The position numbers and the translations under genes are program-made. DNA of 8,078 nt from Thauera sp. (GTDB lineage: Bacteria; Pseudomonadota; Gammaproteobacteria; Burkholderiales; Rhodocyclaceae). The stretch is taken from positions 1-8,078 of the forward strand of contig JAKLLJ010000143.1 in assembly GCA_023150215.1 (NCBI GenBank), read 5' to 3'. The notes beneath the pieces were generated by a model. That model had not been told where the DNA came from and made no database searches. It saw only the letters and a program-made list of their open reading frames with translations. Positions 1 through 7,113 of this stretch are shown one piece after another; position 1 is the first letter of the stretch, and each line of letters starts with the position of its first letter.

Positions 1-870
1 GGCGTGCATCTCGGCCATCAGGCGCTGCTCACGCTGCTCACCGGCAAAGCCCTCGAACTCGGCCTGCCGGCAGTGGTGCTCACCTTCGAGCCCCATCCGC
101 GCGAGTATTTCAGCCCCGCCGACGCGCCTGCCCGCCTCGCCTCGCTGCGCGAGAAACTCCTGTTGCTCGACACTGCCGGCGTCGATCGCTGCCACATCTG
201 CCGCTTCGATGCACGCTTCGCCGCCCAACCCGCGCAGGCCTTCATCGACGACATCCTGGTGCGCGGCCTCGGTGTACGCCATCTCTTCATCGGTGACGAC
301 TTCCGCTTCGGCGCCCGCCGCCAGGGCAACTTCGCGATGCTGCAGGAAGCCGGCGCACGCCAGGGCTTCGGCATCGAGTCCATGCCCACGCTCGCGGTCG
401 CCGGCGAGCGGGTGTCCAGCTCGGCGGTGCGCGCCGCGCTCGCCGAGGGCGACCTCGCCCATGCCGCACGCCTGCTCGGCCGGCCCTACAGCATCGCCGG
501 GCGCGTCGCCCATGGCGACAAGCTCGGCCGCCAGCTCGGCTTTCCGACCGCGAACATCCAGATGAAACACCGCCGCCCGGCGCTGTCGGGCGTGTATGTA
601 GTGAGCGTCGAAGGGCTCGCACCCGGCACCGTCAGCGGCGTGGCCAACATCGGTCTGCGTCCGACCGCGACCACGAACGGACGCGCCCGGCTCGAGGTCC
701 ACCTCTTCGACTGGACGCAGGACTGCTACGGCGCCCACATCCGCGTCCATTTCCTGCACCGGCTGCGGCCGGAGCACAAGTTTCCCTCGCTCGACGCCTT
801 GCGCGCGCAGATCGCGCTCGATGCGCAGACGGCACGCCAGTGGCTCGCCGCACATCCCGCACACGCCTGA
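1..870 (+). CDS. ribF: Bifunctional riboflavin kinase / FAD synthetase RibF (5' partial)
   Basis: RibF phosphorylates riboflavin to FMN and then adenylylates FMN to FAD in the cytoplasm. The reading frame is open from base 1, so the start codon lies upstream. The first visible residues, GVHLGH, are the HxGH nucleotide-binding motif of the N-terminal FMN adenylyltransferase domain; judging from E. coli RibF, about 25 residues are missing. SSSAVRAAL, around visible residues 139-147, matches the second nucleotidyltransferase signature (ISSTxVR type). The C-terminal riboflavin kinase domain follows: GRVAHGDKLGRQLGFPTANI carries the PTAN motif (P182 in visible numbering), and the RLEVHLFDW segment carries the likely catalytic glutamate (E232). 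The protein ends with the usual FPSLDALRAQIALD helix. The 289 visible residues fit a family length of about 310. It lies 44 bp upstream of ileS, the conserved ribF-ileS arrangement. A start placed at the GTG of base 4 would be wrong, because it falls inside the HxGH motif region. Confidence 0.96.
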   Translation, partial: GVHLGHQALLTLLTGKALELGLPAVVLTFEPHPREYFSPADAPARLASLREKLLLLDTAGVDRCHICRFDARFAAQPAQAFIDDILVRGLGVRHLFIGDDFRFGARRQGNFAMLQEAGARQGFGIESMPTLAVAGERVSSSAVRAALAEGDLAHAARLLGRPYSIAGRVAHGDKLGRQLGFPTANIQMKHRRPALSGVYVVSVEGLAPGTVSGVANIGLRPTATTNGRARLEVHLFDWTQDCYGAHIRVHFLHRLRPEHKFPSLDALRAQIALDAQTARQWLAAHPAHA

Positions 871-914
871 AGGCGCGCCGAACCCCGACGATCTCAACGA
901 CATCCGCTCCCGCC

Positions 915-3746
915 ATGGCCGACTACCGCAAGACGCTCAACCTGCCCGACACCCCTTTCCCGATGCGCGGCGACCTGCCCAAGCGCGAGCCGAACTGGAT
1001 CGCCGACTGGCAGCAGCAGAAGCTCTACCAGCGCATCCGCAAGGTCAGCGCCGGGCGGCCCAAGTTCGTGCTCCACGACGGTCCGCCCTACGCCAACGGC
1101 AGCCTGCACATCGGCCACGCGCTGAACAAGATCCTCAAGGACATCATCGTGCGCTCGAAGACGCTCGCCGGCTTCGATGCGCCCTATGTGCCGGGCTGGG
1201 ACTGCCACGGCCTGCCGATCGAGCACAAGGTCGAGGTCACCCACGGCAAGAACCTGCCCGCGGACAAGGTGCGCGAGCTGTGCCGTGCCTATGCCGCCGA
1301 GCAGATCGAGATCCAGAAGGCCGACTTCATCCGCCTCGGCGTGCTCGGCGACTGGGACAACCCCTACCGCACGATGGACTTCGCCAACGAGGCCAACGAG
1401 ATCCGCGCGCTCGCAGAGATGACGAAGAACGGCTACGTGTTCAAGGGCCTGAAGCCGGTGAACTGGTGCTTTGACTGCGGCTCGGCGCTGGCCGAGGCCG
1501 AGGTCGAGTACGCCGACAAGCCCTCGCCGACGATCGACGTCGCCTTTCCGGTCTCTTCCGAGCACGCCGACAGGCTCGCCGCCGCGTTCGGCCTGACGAA
1601 GCTCGACAAGCCCGCCGCCGCGGTGATCTGGACCACGACACCGTGGACCATCCCCGCCAACCAGGCGCTCAACGCCCACCCCGAGTTCGACTACGCACTG
1701 GTCGAGGTGACGCTGAAGGACGGCGGCGATCGCCTGCTCGTGCTGGCCAAGGACCTGGTCGAATCCGCCCTGCAGCGCTTCCAGCTCGAGGGCAGCATCG
1801 TCGCCACCGCCAAGGGCGCGGCGCTCGAGCACATCGAGTTCCGCCATCCCTTCTTCGATCGCGTGTCGCCGGTGTATCTGGCCGACTACGTGGGCATCGA
1901 CGCCGGCACCGGCATCGTGCATTCGTCTCCCGCGCATGGCGTGGACGACTTCAACTCGTGGCGCGCCTACGGCCGCAGCAATGAGGAGATCCTGTCCTAC
2001 GTGATGGGCGGCGGCGAGTATGTGCCCGACCTGCCCTTCTTCGGCGGCATGAACATCTGGCAGGCCAACCCGGCCATCGTCGCCAAGCTCGCCGAGGTCG
2101 GCGCGCTGCTCTCGCACGGCAAGATCACCCACAGCTACATGCACTGCTGGCGGCACAAGACCCCGCTGGTGTATCGCGCCACCGCGCAGTGGTTCGTCGG
2201 CATGGACCGCGACGCCGCCGACGGCTCCACGCTGCGCGAGCGCGCCCTGCGCGCGGTCGAGGCCACCAAGTTCTACCCCGCCTGGGGCCAGGCGCGCCTG
2301 CACGCGATGATCGCCAACCGCCCCGACTGGTGCATCTCGCGCCAGCGCAACTGGGGCGTGCCGATCCCCTTCTTCCTGCACAAGGAGACCGGCGAGCTGC
2401 ATCCGCGCACGGTCGAGCTGATGGAGGAAGTCGCGCTGCGCGTGGAAAAGGAAGGCATCGAGGCCTGGTTCAAGCTCGACGCTTCCGATCTGCTCGGCGC
2501 CGAGGCCGCGCACTACGAGAAGATCAGCGACACGCTCGACGTCTGGTTCGACTCCGGCACCACGCACAAGCACGTGCTGCGCGGCTCGCACAACGACGGC
2601 CACCCCGAAGGCCCGCGCGCCGACATGTACCTGGAGGGCTCGGATCAGCACCGCGGCTGGTTCCATTCGTCGCTCTTGACCGGCTGCGCGATCGACGGCC
2701 ACGCGCCCTACCGCAGCCTGCTCACCCACGGCTTCGCGGTGGACGGCACCGGGCGCAAGATGAGCAAGTCGCTCGGCAACGTGGTCGTGCCGCAGGAAGT
2801 CACCGGCAAGCTCGGCGCAGAGATCCTGCGCCTGTGGGTAGCCTCGACCGATTACTCGGGCGAGTTGTCGATCTCCAAGGAAATCCTCGACCGCGTGGTC
2901 GAGGTCTACCGCCGCGTGCGCAACACGCTGCGCTTCCTGCTCGCCAACACCGCCGACTTCGACATCGCGAAGGACGCCGTGCCGCTCGAGCAGTGGCTGG
3001 ATCTCGACCGCTATGCGCTCGCCTTCACCCGCAAGCTGGCGCAGCAGGCCGAGGCCGACTATGCGAAGATGGAATTCCACCGCATCGTGCAGGCGCTGCA
3101 GGTGTTCTGCGCCGAGGACCTCGGTGCCTTCTACCTCGACATCCTCAAGGACCGCCTGTACACCACCGCTGCCGGCAGCCTGCCGCGCCGCGCCGCGCAG
3201 ACCGCGCTGTGGCACATCACGCAGACGCTGTTGAAGCTGATGGCACCGATCCTGTCCTTCACCGCCGAGGAGGCGTGGGCAGTGATCAACTCGGGCAAGG
3301 ACGAGGGTACGCAAGATAGCGTGATGCTGCACACTTTCCACGCCCTACCCGCACAGGAAGGCGAAGCCGGGCTGTGCGCGCGCTGGGAGACGATTCGCGC
3401 GGTGCGCGCCGAAGGCCTCAAGGTCATCGAAGCGCTGCGCACCGAAGGCAAGGTCGGCGCCTCGCTGCAGGCCGAACTGAAGCTGGCACTGAGCGCCGAC
3501 AAGTTTGCGGCATTGGCGAGCCTGGGCGAAGACCTGCGCTTCGTCACCATGACCTCGGCGACCACGTTGTCCGAGGTCACCAGCGCGGAAGACGAGCGCA
3601 TCGTCGCCACCCCGAGCGCGGCGCAGAAGTGCGAGCGCTGCTGGCACTACGTCGACGCGGTCGGCAGCCATGCCGAGCACCCGACGCTGTGCGGGCGCTG
3701 CGTGAGCAACCTGTTTGGCGACGGTGAAACCCGCGCCCATGCCTGA
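915..3746 (+). CDS. ileS: Isoleucyl-tRNA synthetase IleS
   Basis: IleS is a class I aminoacyl-tRNA synthetase that charges tRNA-Ile and hydrolyses misactivated valine. The protein has 943 residues; E. coli IleS has 938. Visible signatures in order: PYANGSLHIGHALN with HIGH at 65-68; the CP1 editing domain with the threonine-rich TTTPWTIPANQAL and GTGIVHSSPAHGVDDF segments; DWCISRQRNWGVPIP; DVWFDSG; and GRKMSKSLGN with KMSKS at 615-619. A C-terminal zinc-binding module follows, with C906/C909 (KCERCW) and C926/C929 (CGRC). Zinc cysteines are typical of the bacterial type that is usually mupirocin-sensitive. I chose the ATG at 915 because MADYRKTLNLPDTPFPMRGDLPKREP matches the usual IleS N-terminus. 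The frame is also open back to an ATG at 840 inside ribF, but the 25 extra residues (MARRTSRTRLKARR...) look non-coding. The Shine-Dalgarno before 915 is weak, consistent with read-through translation from ribF. Confidence 0.98.
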   Translation: MADYRKTLNLPDTPFPMRGDLPKREPNWIADWQQQKLYQRIRKVSAGRPKFVLHDGPPYANGSLHIGHALNKILKDIIVRSKTLAGFDAPYVPGWDCHGLPIEHKVEVTHGKNLPADKVRELCRAYAAEQIEIQKADFIRLGVLGDWDNPYRTMDFANEANEIRALAEMTKNGYVFKGLKPVNWCFDCGSALAEAEVEYADKPSPTIDVAFPVSSEHADRLAAAFGLTKLDKPAAAVIWTTTPWTIPANQALNAHPEFDYALVEVTLKDGGDRLLVLAKDLVESALQRFQLEGSIVATAKGAALEHIEFRHPFFDRVSPVYLADYVGIDAGTGIVHSSPAHGVDDFNSWRAYGRSNEEILSYVMGGGEYVPDLPFFGGMNIWQANPAIVAKLAEVGALLSHGKITHSYMHCWRHKTPLVYRATAQWFVGMDRDAADGSTLRERALRAVEATKFYPAWGQARLHAMIANRPDWCISRQRNWGVPIPFFLHKETGELHPRTVELMEEVALRVEKEGIEAWFKLDASDLLGAEAAHYEKISDTLDVWFDSGTTHKHVLRGSHNDGHPEGPRADMYLEGSDQHRGWFHSSLLTGCAIDGHAPYRSLLTHGFAVDGTGRKMSKSLGNVVVPQEVTGKLGAEILRLWVASTDYSGELSISKEILDRVVEVYRRVRNTLRFLLANTADFDIAKDAVPLEQWLDLDRYALAFTRKLAQQAEADYAKMEFHRIVQALQVFCAEDLGAFYLDILKDRLYTTAAGSLPRRAAQTALWHITQTLLKLMAPILSFTAEEAWAVINSGKDEGTQDSVMLHTFHALPAQEGEAGLCARWETIRAVRAEGLKVIEALRTEGKVGASLQAELKLALSADKFAALASLGEDLRFVTMTSATTLSEVTSAEDERIVATPSAAQKCERCWHYVDAVGSHAEHPTLCGRCVSNLFGDGETRAHA

Positions 3747-4317
3747 CGCGACCACAACGATGACGATGTCCCACCTGACGCCACAGCGCACGCCACGTGC
3801 GCGCAGCGCGCTGGCACTGATGCTGCCCTGGCTGACCCTGGCCGTGGTGGTTGGCGTGCTCGACCAGGTCACCAAGCAGATGGTGATGGCCAGGCTGCAT
3901 TATGGCCAGATGATCCCGATCACCAGCTTCTTCGATCTGGTGCTGGTGTTCAACACCGGCGCGGCGTTCAGCTTTCTCGCCGAGCACGGCGGCTGGCAGC
4001 GCTGGTTCTTCACCGTGCTGGCAGTTGCGATCAGCGCCTGGCTGCTCACGCTGATGCATCACCACCGCCACGAGAAGCTGCTGCCGGCGGCCTTCGCGCT
4101 GATCATCGGCGGTGCGCTCGGCAATGTGTACGACCGCATCGTGCATGGCGCCGTCGTCGATTTCCTGCATTTTCACTACGCCGGCTGGAGCTGGCCGGCG
4201 TTCAACCTGGCCGACTCGGCCATCACCGTCGGCGTCGTGATGATGCTGTGGGGCCAGCTGTTTCAACACGGCGCCCCCAGCGCGCACGACCAGACCCGAC
4301 CGGGAGCACACTCTTGA
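3739..4317 (+). CDS. lspA: Lipoprotein signal peptidase LspA (signal peptidase II)
   Basis: LspA is the inner-membrane aspartyl protease that removes signal peptides from diacylglyceryl-modified prolipoproteins; it is the target of globomycin. With this start the protein has 192 residues. Four hydrophobic segments are visible, at roughly 24-42, 62-80, 88-106 and 155-174. Conserved blocks are LDQVTK (41-46), FNTGAAFSFL (71-80), GGALGNVYDRI with catalytic D132, VVDFLHFH (139-146), and FNLADSAI with catalytic D159. The start is uncertain. The ATG at 3739 overlaps the end of ileS by 8 bases and has a weak GGTGAA upstream. ATGs at 3760 and 3766 would shorten the protein by 7 or 9 residues, closer to the usual length of about 165, and an in-frame ATG at 3715 would overlap ileS further. 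The function does not depend on this choice. The C-terminal tail after residue 176 is hydrophilic. Confidence 0.96.
   Translation: MPDATTTMTMSHLTPQRTPRARSALALMLPWLTLAVVVGVLDQVTKQMVMARLHYGQMIPITSFFDLVLVFNTGAAFSFLAEHGGWQRWFFTVLAVAISAWLLTLMHHHRHEKLLPAAFALIIGGALGNVYDRIVHGAVVDFLHFHYAGWSWPAFNLADSAITVGVVMMLWGQLFQHGAPSAHDQTRPGAHS
4302..4306 (+). promoter_or_regulatory. Ribosome binding site deciding the TTG start of fkpB
   Basis: GGGAG lies 7 bases upstream of the TTG at 4314, within the last codons of lspA. No ATG or GTG in the fkpB frame gives a sensible N-terminus. The frame's upstream ATG at 4248 would add 22 residues that are the shadow of lspA in another frame. The motif therefore supports TTG initiation. 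Confidence 0.7.
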
Positions 4318-4742
4318 GCCAGACCATCCAGGCCACCAGCCTCGTCACCCTGCACTACCGGATCTCGCTACCCAATGGCCAGCCACTGATCAGCACCTTC
4401 AACGCCACCCCCGCCACGCTGCAGCTGGGCGCAGGCGAGATGCTGCCGGCGATGGAGAAGCTGCTGATCGGGCTCGTTCCCGGCACGCATCACATCTTCG
4501 AGCTGGAGCCGGAGAACGCCTTCGGCCCCTACCGTGAGGAACTCGTCGAGCGCGTCAAGCGCGAACACATGCCGGACGAAGAGATCGAGGCCATGAGCAT
4601 CATGGAGTTCACCGCGCCCGACGGCTCACGCTACTCCGGCCTGGTGCGCGAGATCGACACGCAGTCGGCGCTCATCGACTTCAACCATCCGCTCGCCGGC
4701 AAGCACATCAACTTCGAGGTTCAGGTGATCGGCGTCCTGTAA
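4314..4742 (+). CDS. fkpB: FKBP-type peptidyl-prolyl cis-trans isomerase (SlpA/FkpB type)
   Basis: FkpB is a small cytoplasmic FKBP-family prolyl isomerase and chaperone, related to SlyD and E. coli SlpA. The protein has 142 residues; E. coli SlpA has 149. The N-terminal FKBP part runs through VTLHYRISLPNGQPL (11-25), FNATPATLQLGAGEMLPAMEKLL (29-51), and GLVPG with FELEPENAFGPY (62-73). An inserted IF-type domain of about residues 74-118 follows (EELVERVKREHMPDEEIEA...). The chain returns to the FKBP fold with IDFNHPLAGKHINFEV (121-136), the signature C-terminal block of the SlyD/SlpA group. It lacks SlyD's long histidine- and cysteine-rich metal-binding tail, which points to SlpA/FkpB. Translation should start at the TTG at 4314, which overlaps the lspA stop as TTGA, so the two genes are probably translationally coupled. 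ispH follows after 23 bases. The fkpB-ispH linkage is conserved in gamma- and betaproteobacteria. Confidence 0.93.
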   Translation: MSQTIQATSLVTLHYRISLPNGQPLISTFNATPATLQLGAGEMLPAMEKLLIGLVPGTHHIFELEPENAFGPYREELVERVKREHMPDEEIEAMSIMEFTAPDGSRYSGLVREIDTQSALIDFNHPLAGKHINFEVQVIGVL

Positions 4743-4765
4743 ACCATCGATTGCGAGACAAGCCC

Positions 4766-5704
4766 ATGAGCGAAAACGAAATCCTGCTGGCCAACCCGCG
4801 CGGCTTCTGCGCCGGTGTCGAGCGCGCGATCGAGATCGTCGAACGCGCACTGCAGCGCTTCGGCGCACCGATCTACGTGCGCCATGAGGTGGTGCACAAC
4901 AAGTTCGTCGTCGACGACCTGCGCCACAAGGGCGCGATCTTCGTGGACGAGCTGGACGAGGTGCCCGCGGGCAACACGGTGATCTTTTCTGCCCACGGCG
5001 TTTCGCTCGCGGTGCGCGAGGAAGCCGAGCGCCGCGGCCTGCGCGTGTTCGACGCGACCTGCCCGCTGGTCACCAAGGTGCATGTCGAGGTGTCGCGCAT
5101 GCGCGAGCAAGGCCGCGAGATCGTGATGATCGGCCACAAGGGCCATCCCGAGGTCGAAGGCACGATGGGCCAGGCCGCAAGCGGAATCCATCTCGTCGAG
5201 ACACCGGCCGATGTCGCCACGCTGCAGGTGGCCGATCCGGATAAGCTCGCCTACGTGACCCAGACCACGCTGTCGGTCGACGACGCGGCGGCGATCGTCG
5301 AAGCGCTGCGAACGCGCTTTCCGGACATCGTCGGCCCCAAGAAGGATGACATCTGCTACGCCACGCAAAACCGCCAGGACGCGGTGAAGCTCATGATCCC
5401 GCATGCCGATGTGGTGTTCGTGGTCGGCTCGAAGAACAGCTCCAACTCGAACCGTCTGCGTGAAGTGGCCGAGTTGCGCGGCGTGCCGGCCTATCTGGTC
5501 GACAACGCTGCGGGCATCGACCCCGCCTGGCTCGAGGGCAAGCGCCGCGTCGGCGTCACCGCCGGGGCGTCAGCGCCGGAAGTGCTGGTTGAAGAGGTGA
5601 TCGCGCGCCTGAAGGAACTCAGCGGCGGCACGGTGCGCAACCTGGATGGCGTGCCGGAACGGGTGACTTTCCCGCTGCCGAAGGAACTGCAGGACGTGCG
5701 CTGA
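4766..5704 (+). CDS. ispH: 4-hydroxy-3-methylbut-2-enyl diphosphate reductase IspH
   Basis: IspH (LytB) is the last enzyme of the MEP pathway; it reductively converts HMBPP to IPP and DMAPP using an oxygen-sensitive 4Fe-4S cluster. The protein has 312 residues; E. coli IspH has 316. The three cluster cysteines are visible: C15 in PRGFCAGVERAI, C99 in DATCPLVTKVH and C197 in DDICYATQNRQ. Substrate-binding motifs are EVVHNKFVV, GHKGHPEVEGTMGQ (with the catalytic glutamate of the HPEVEGT segment), TQTTLSVDD and SKNSSNSNRL. The ATG at 4766 gives the canonical MSENEILLANPRGFC start. An in-frame TTG at 4751 would add five residues (MRDKP) and has no better ribosome site. It is the last gene of the ribF-ispH cluster and runs into the REP-like repeat region. 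Confidence 0.97.
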   Translation: MSENEILLANPRGFCAGVERAIEIVERALQRFGAPIYVRHEVVHNKFVVDDLRHKGAIFVDELDEVPAGNTVIFSAHGVSLAVREEAERRGLRVFDATCPLVTKVHVEVSRMREQGREIVMIGHKGHPEVEGTMGQAASGIHLVETPADVATLQVADPDKLAYVTQTTLSVDDAAAIVEALRTRFPDIVGPKKDDICYATQNRQDAVKLMIPHADVVFVVGSKNSSNSNRLREVAELRGVPAYLVDNAAGIDPAWLEGKRRVGVTAGASAPEVLVEEVIARLKELSGGTVRNLDGVPERVTFPLPKELQDVR

Positions 5705-5728
5705 GGCGTATGTGCGCGCTGGATGAAC

Positions 5729-5812
5729 GATTCGCGGCTGCCGCCGCTCCTACATGCCCCCAGTCGCGTCGGGACGGTTCCCGTAGGAGCGCCGGAAGGC
5801 GCGAACACAGCG
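5729..5812. repeat. REP-like inverted pair (REPIN/BIME-like), copy 1
   Basis: This 84-bp unit is copy 1 of a direct repeat with 78 of 84 bases identical to copy 2. It has a left arm at 5731-5754 (TTCGCGGC...GCTCCTACA) and a right arm at 5782-5805 (GTAGGAGCG...CGCGAA). The right arm is the reverse complement of the left at 20 of 24 positions, so the unit could fold into one long imperfect hairpin. Each arm is also a small palindrome: GCGGC-TGCC-GCCGC on the left and GCGCC-GGAA-GGCGC (5789-5802) on the right. A GTAG tetranucleotide beside a short hairpin is the hallmark of REP sequences moved by RAYT transposases. No RAYT gene is in this window. The ORF that can be read through the region is an artefact of the repeats. 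Confidence 0.85.
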
Positions 5813-5848
5813 CGCGGGCTGGCACCCACGTCGGTTGCCTGAGCGCCG

Positions 5849-5932
5849 GATTCGCGGCTGCCGCCGCTCCTACATGCGCCCAGTCACGTCGGGACGGTTT
5901 CTGTAGGAGCGCCGGAAAGCGCGAGCACAGCG
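5849..5932. repeat. REP-like inverted pair (REPIN/BIME-like), copy 2
   Basis: This is copy 2 of the 84-bp unit, exactly 120 bp downstream of copy 1 in the same orientation. The left arm (5851-5874) is identical to that of copy 1. The right arm is at 5902-5925, and five of the six differences between copies lie in or before the right half. One change lets the outermost TGTAGG pair fully with CCTACA, while another (GGAAAGCGC) weakens the inner right-arm stem. The 36 bases between the copies (5813-5848) are not repeated. The unit ends 7 bases before the stop codon of the oxygenase gene that converges from the other side. Confidence 0.85.
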
Positions 5933-5939
5933 TTTGGCT

Positions 5940-7046
5940 TTACCCGCCGATGTGCGCCTCCATGATCCGCCGATAGAACTCGTGGAAGTGCTGCATGCCG
6001 TCCTCGAACGGCGACTGGTAGGGGCCCACCTCGTTGCGCCCTTCCTTAAACAGCGCCAGCCGGCCGCGGTCCATGCGCTCACCGATATCGTCATCCTCGA
6101 TCGCGGTTTCCATGTAGGCCGCCTGCTCCGCCTCGACGAACTCACGCTCGAACTCGACGATGTCCTCGGGGTAGTAGAACTCGACGACGTTGGTCGTCTT
6201 GTTGACATCGGTCGGGATCAAGGTGCTCACCACCAGCACGTGGGGGTACCACTCGACCATGATGTTCGGGTAGTAGGTGAGCCAGATCGCGCCGTGTTCG
6301 GGCCTCTTCTCGCCGTAGTAGTCGGTGACCGCCTTGTGCCATCGGGCGTAGGTCGCGGAACCCGGCTTGGCGAGCGAGGTGATACCCACCTGCTGAACCG
6401 AATACCAGTCGCCGAACTGCCAGGAAAGGTCGTCGCAGGTCACGAAGTTGCCCAGTCCTGGATGAAAGGGCACGACGTGGTAGTCCTCGAGATAGACCTC
6501 GATGAAGGTCTTCCAGTTGTAATTGCACTGGTGGATCTCGACCTTGTCGAGCTTGTAGCCCGAAAAATCGAGTTCGCGCGCAAGCTTCATGCCGGCGAGG
6601 TCGGCATGTGCAGAACGCGGGCCCTTGAACAGCAAGCCGTTCCAGCGCTCGAGCGCATCACGCTTGAGGCCGAGACAGGGCTTCTCGGCGAAATGCGGCG
6701 CACCGACCAGCTCCCCCTGGCGGTCATAGGTCCAGCGGTGCACCGGGCACACGACGTGCTCGGTCGTGCCCCTGCCCTGCAACATGATGGCCTGGCGATG
6801 GCGACAGACGTTGGACATCTGGTGCACGCCCACCTCGGTGCGGAACAGCAACTTCGAATGATCGAGCCACTCGAGCGAGCGATAGTTGCCGACCTCGGGC
6901 ACCATCAGCTCGTGGCCGACGTACCCCGGACCGGCATCGAAGAGGAGCTTCTTCTCCAGTTCGAAAACCTTCTCGTCGAAGTACCACGACACAGGCAGTT
7001 GGGTTGCGGCCTGGGCCAGGCGAGCCCTGGAAGCGATGTCGGACAT
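5940..7046 (-). CDS. Rieske-type non-heme iron oxygenase, alpha subunit, substrate unknown
   Basis: This is a 368-residue member of the ring-hydroxylating oxygenase alpha-subunit superfamily, whose members use a Rieske 2Fe-2S centre and a mononuclear iron to hydroxylate, demethylate or cleave substrates with O2. The Rieske motif is CRH...CPVH, with ligands C81, H83, C100 and H103. The catalytic domain has NWKTFIEVYLEDYHVVPFH, with iron ligands H190 and H195; the third carboxylate is probably in the acidic cluster E317-D320 (IEDDDIGERMDRG). A glutamate (E187), not aspartate, sits three residues before H190. The ATG at 7046 is chosen for its strong AGGAGG at a 7-base spacing. The frame stays open to 7124 and would add 26 residues, but without a good ribosome site. 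It is transcribed alone, towards ispH and away from xseB. No reductase, ferredoxin or small subunit is adjacent, so electrons must come from elsewhere. Family membership is secure; the substrate cannot be read from the sequence. Confidence 0.93.
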   Translation of the reverse strand: MSDIASRARLAQAATQLPVSWYFDEKVFELEKKLLFDAGPGYVGHELMVPEVGNYRSLEWLDHSKLLFRTEVGVHQMSNVCRHRQAIMLQGRGTTEHVVCPVHRWTYDRQGELVGAPHFAEKPCLGLKRDALERWNGLLFKGPRSAHADLAGMKLARELDFSGYKLDKVEIHQCNYNWKTFIEVYLEDYHVVPFHPGLGNFVTCDDLSWQFGDWYSVQQVGITSLAKPGSATYARWHKAVTDYYGEKRPEHGAIWLTYYPNIMVEWYPHVLVVSTLIPTDVNKTTNVVEFYYPEDIVEFEREFVEAEQAAYMETAIEDDDIGERMDRGRLALFKEGRNEVGPYQSPFEDGMQHFHEFYRRIMEAHIGG

Positions 7047-7053
7047 CCCCGAA

Positions 7054-7061
7054 CCTCCTCT
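7054..7061 (-). promoter_or_regulatory. Strong ribosome binding site of the oxygenase gene
   Basis: On the minus strand AGAGGAGG lies 7 bases upstream of the ATG at 7046. It is the best Shine-Dalgarno in the window and fixes the start at 7046 rather than at the upstream ATG at 7124. It suggests efficient translation of a gene that does not depend on coupling to a neighbour. Confidence 0.8.
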
Positions 7062-7113
7062 TGCGGACAAGAAATCCGGAAAAATAAACGAGTTAGTGTA
7101 AGGCAGACCCTGT

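Noticed and set aside
840..914. An ileS start at 840 inside ribF
   Set aside because: The additional residues are low-complexity and basic and lie in the ribF shadow; the canonical IleS N-terminus begins at 915.
894..3341. An 815-codon open frame antisense to ileS
   Set aside because: ileS on the other strand has every family motif. The antisense translation is rich in R, A, G, V and H with no recognisable domain, as expected for third-position GC bias in a high-GC gene.
5729..5932. A CRISPR array
   Set aside because: Only two copies, of 84 bp with internal inverted palindromes and a 36-bp gap, and no cas genes. The structure fits REP pairs.
5902..5945. A classical intrinsic terminator after the second repeat
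   Set aside because: The GCGC stem-loop is not followed by a run of T; the downstream bases (GCACAGCGTTTGGC) do not fit, so only a looser role as an end zone is proposed.
5710..5976. An 88-codon ORF with an internal repeat (FAAAAAPTC...QSRRDG)
   Set aside because: It is a translation of the two REP-like units and runs into the oxygenase gene. The amino-acid repeat simply reflects the 120-bp DNA period, a multiple of three. No ribosome site was seen.
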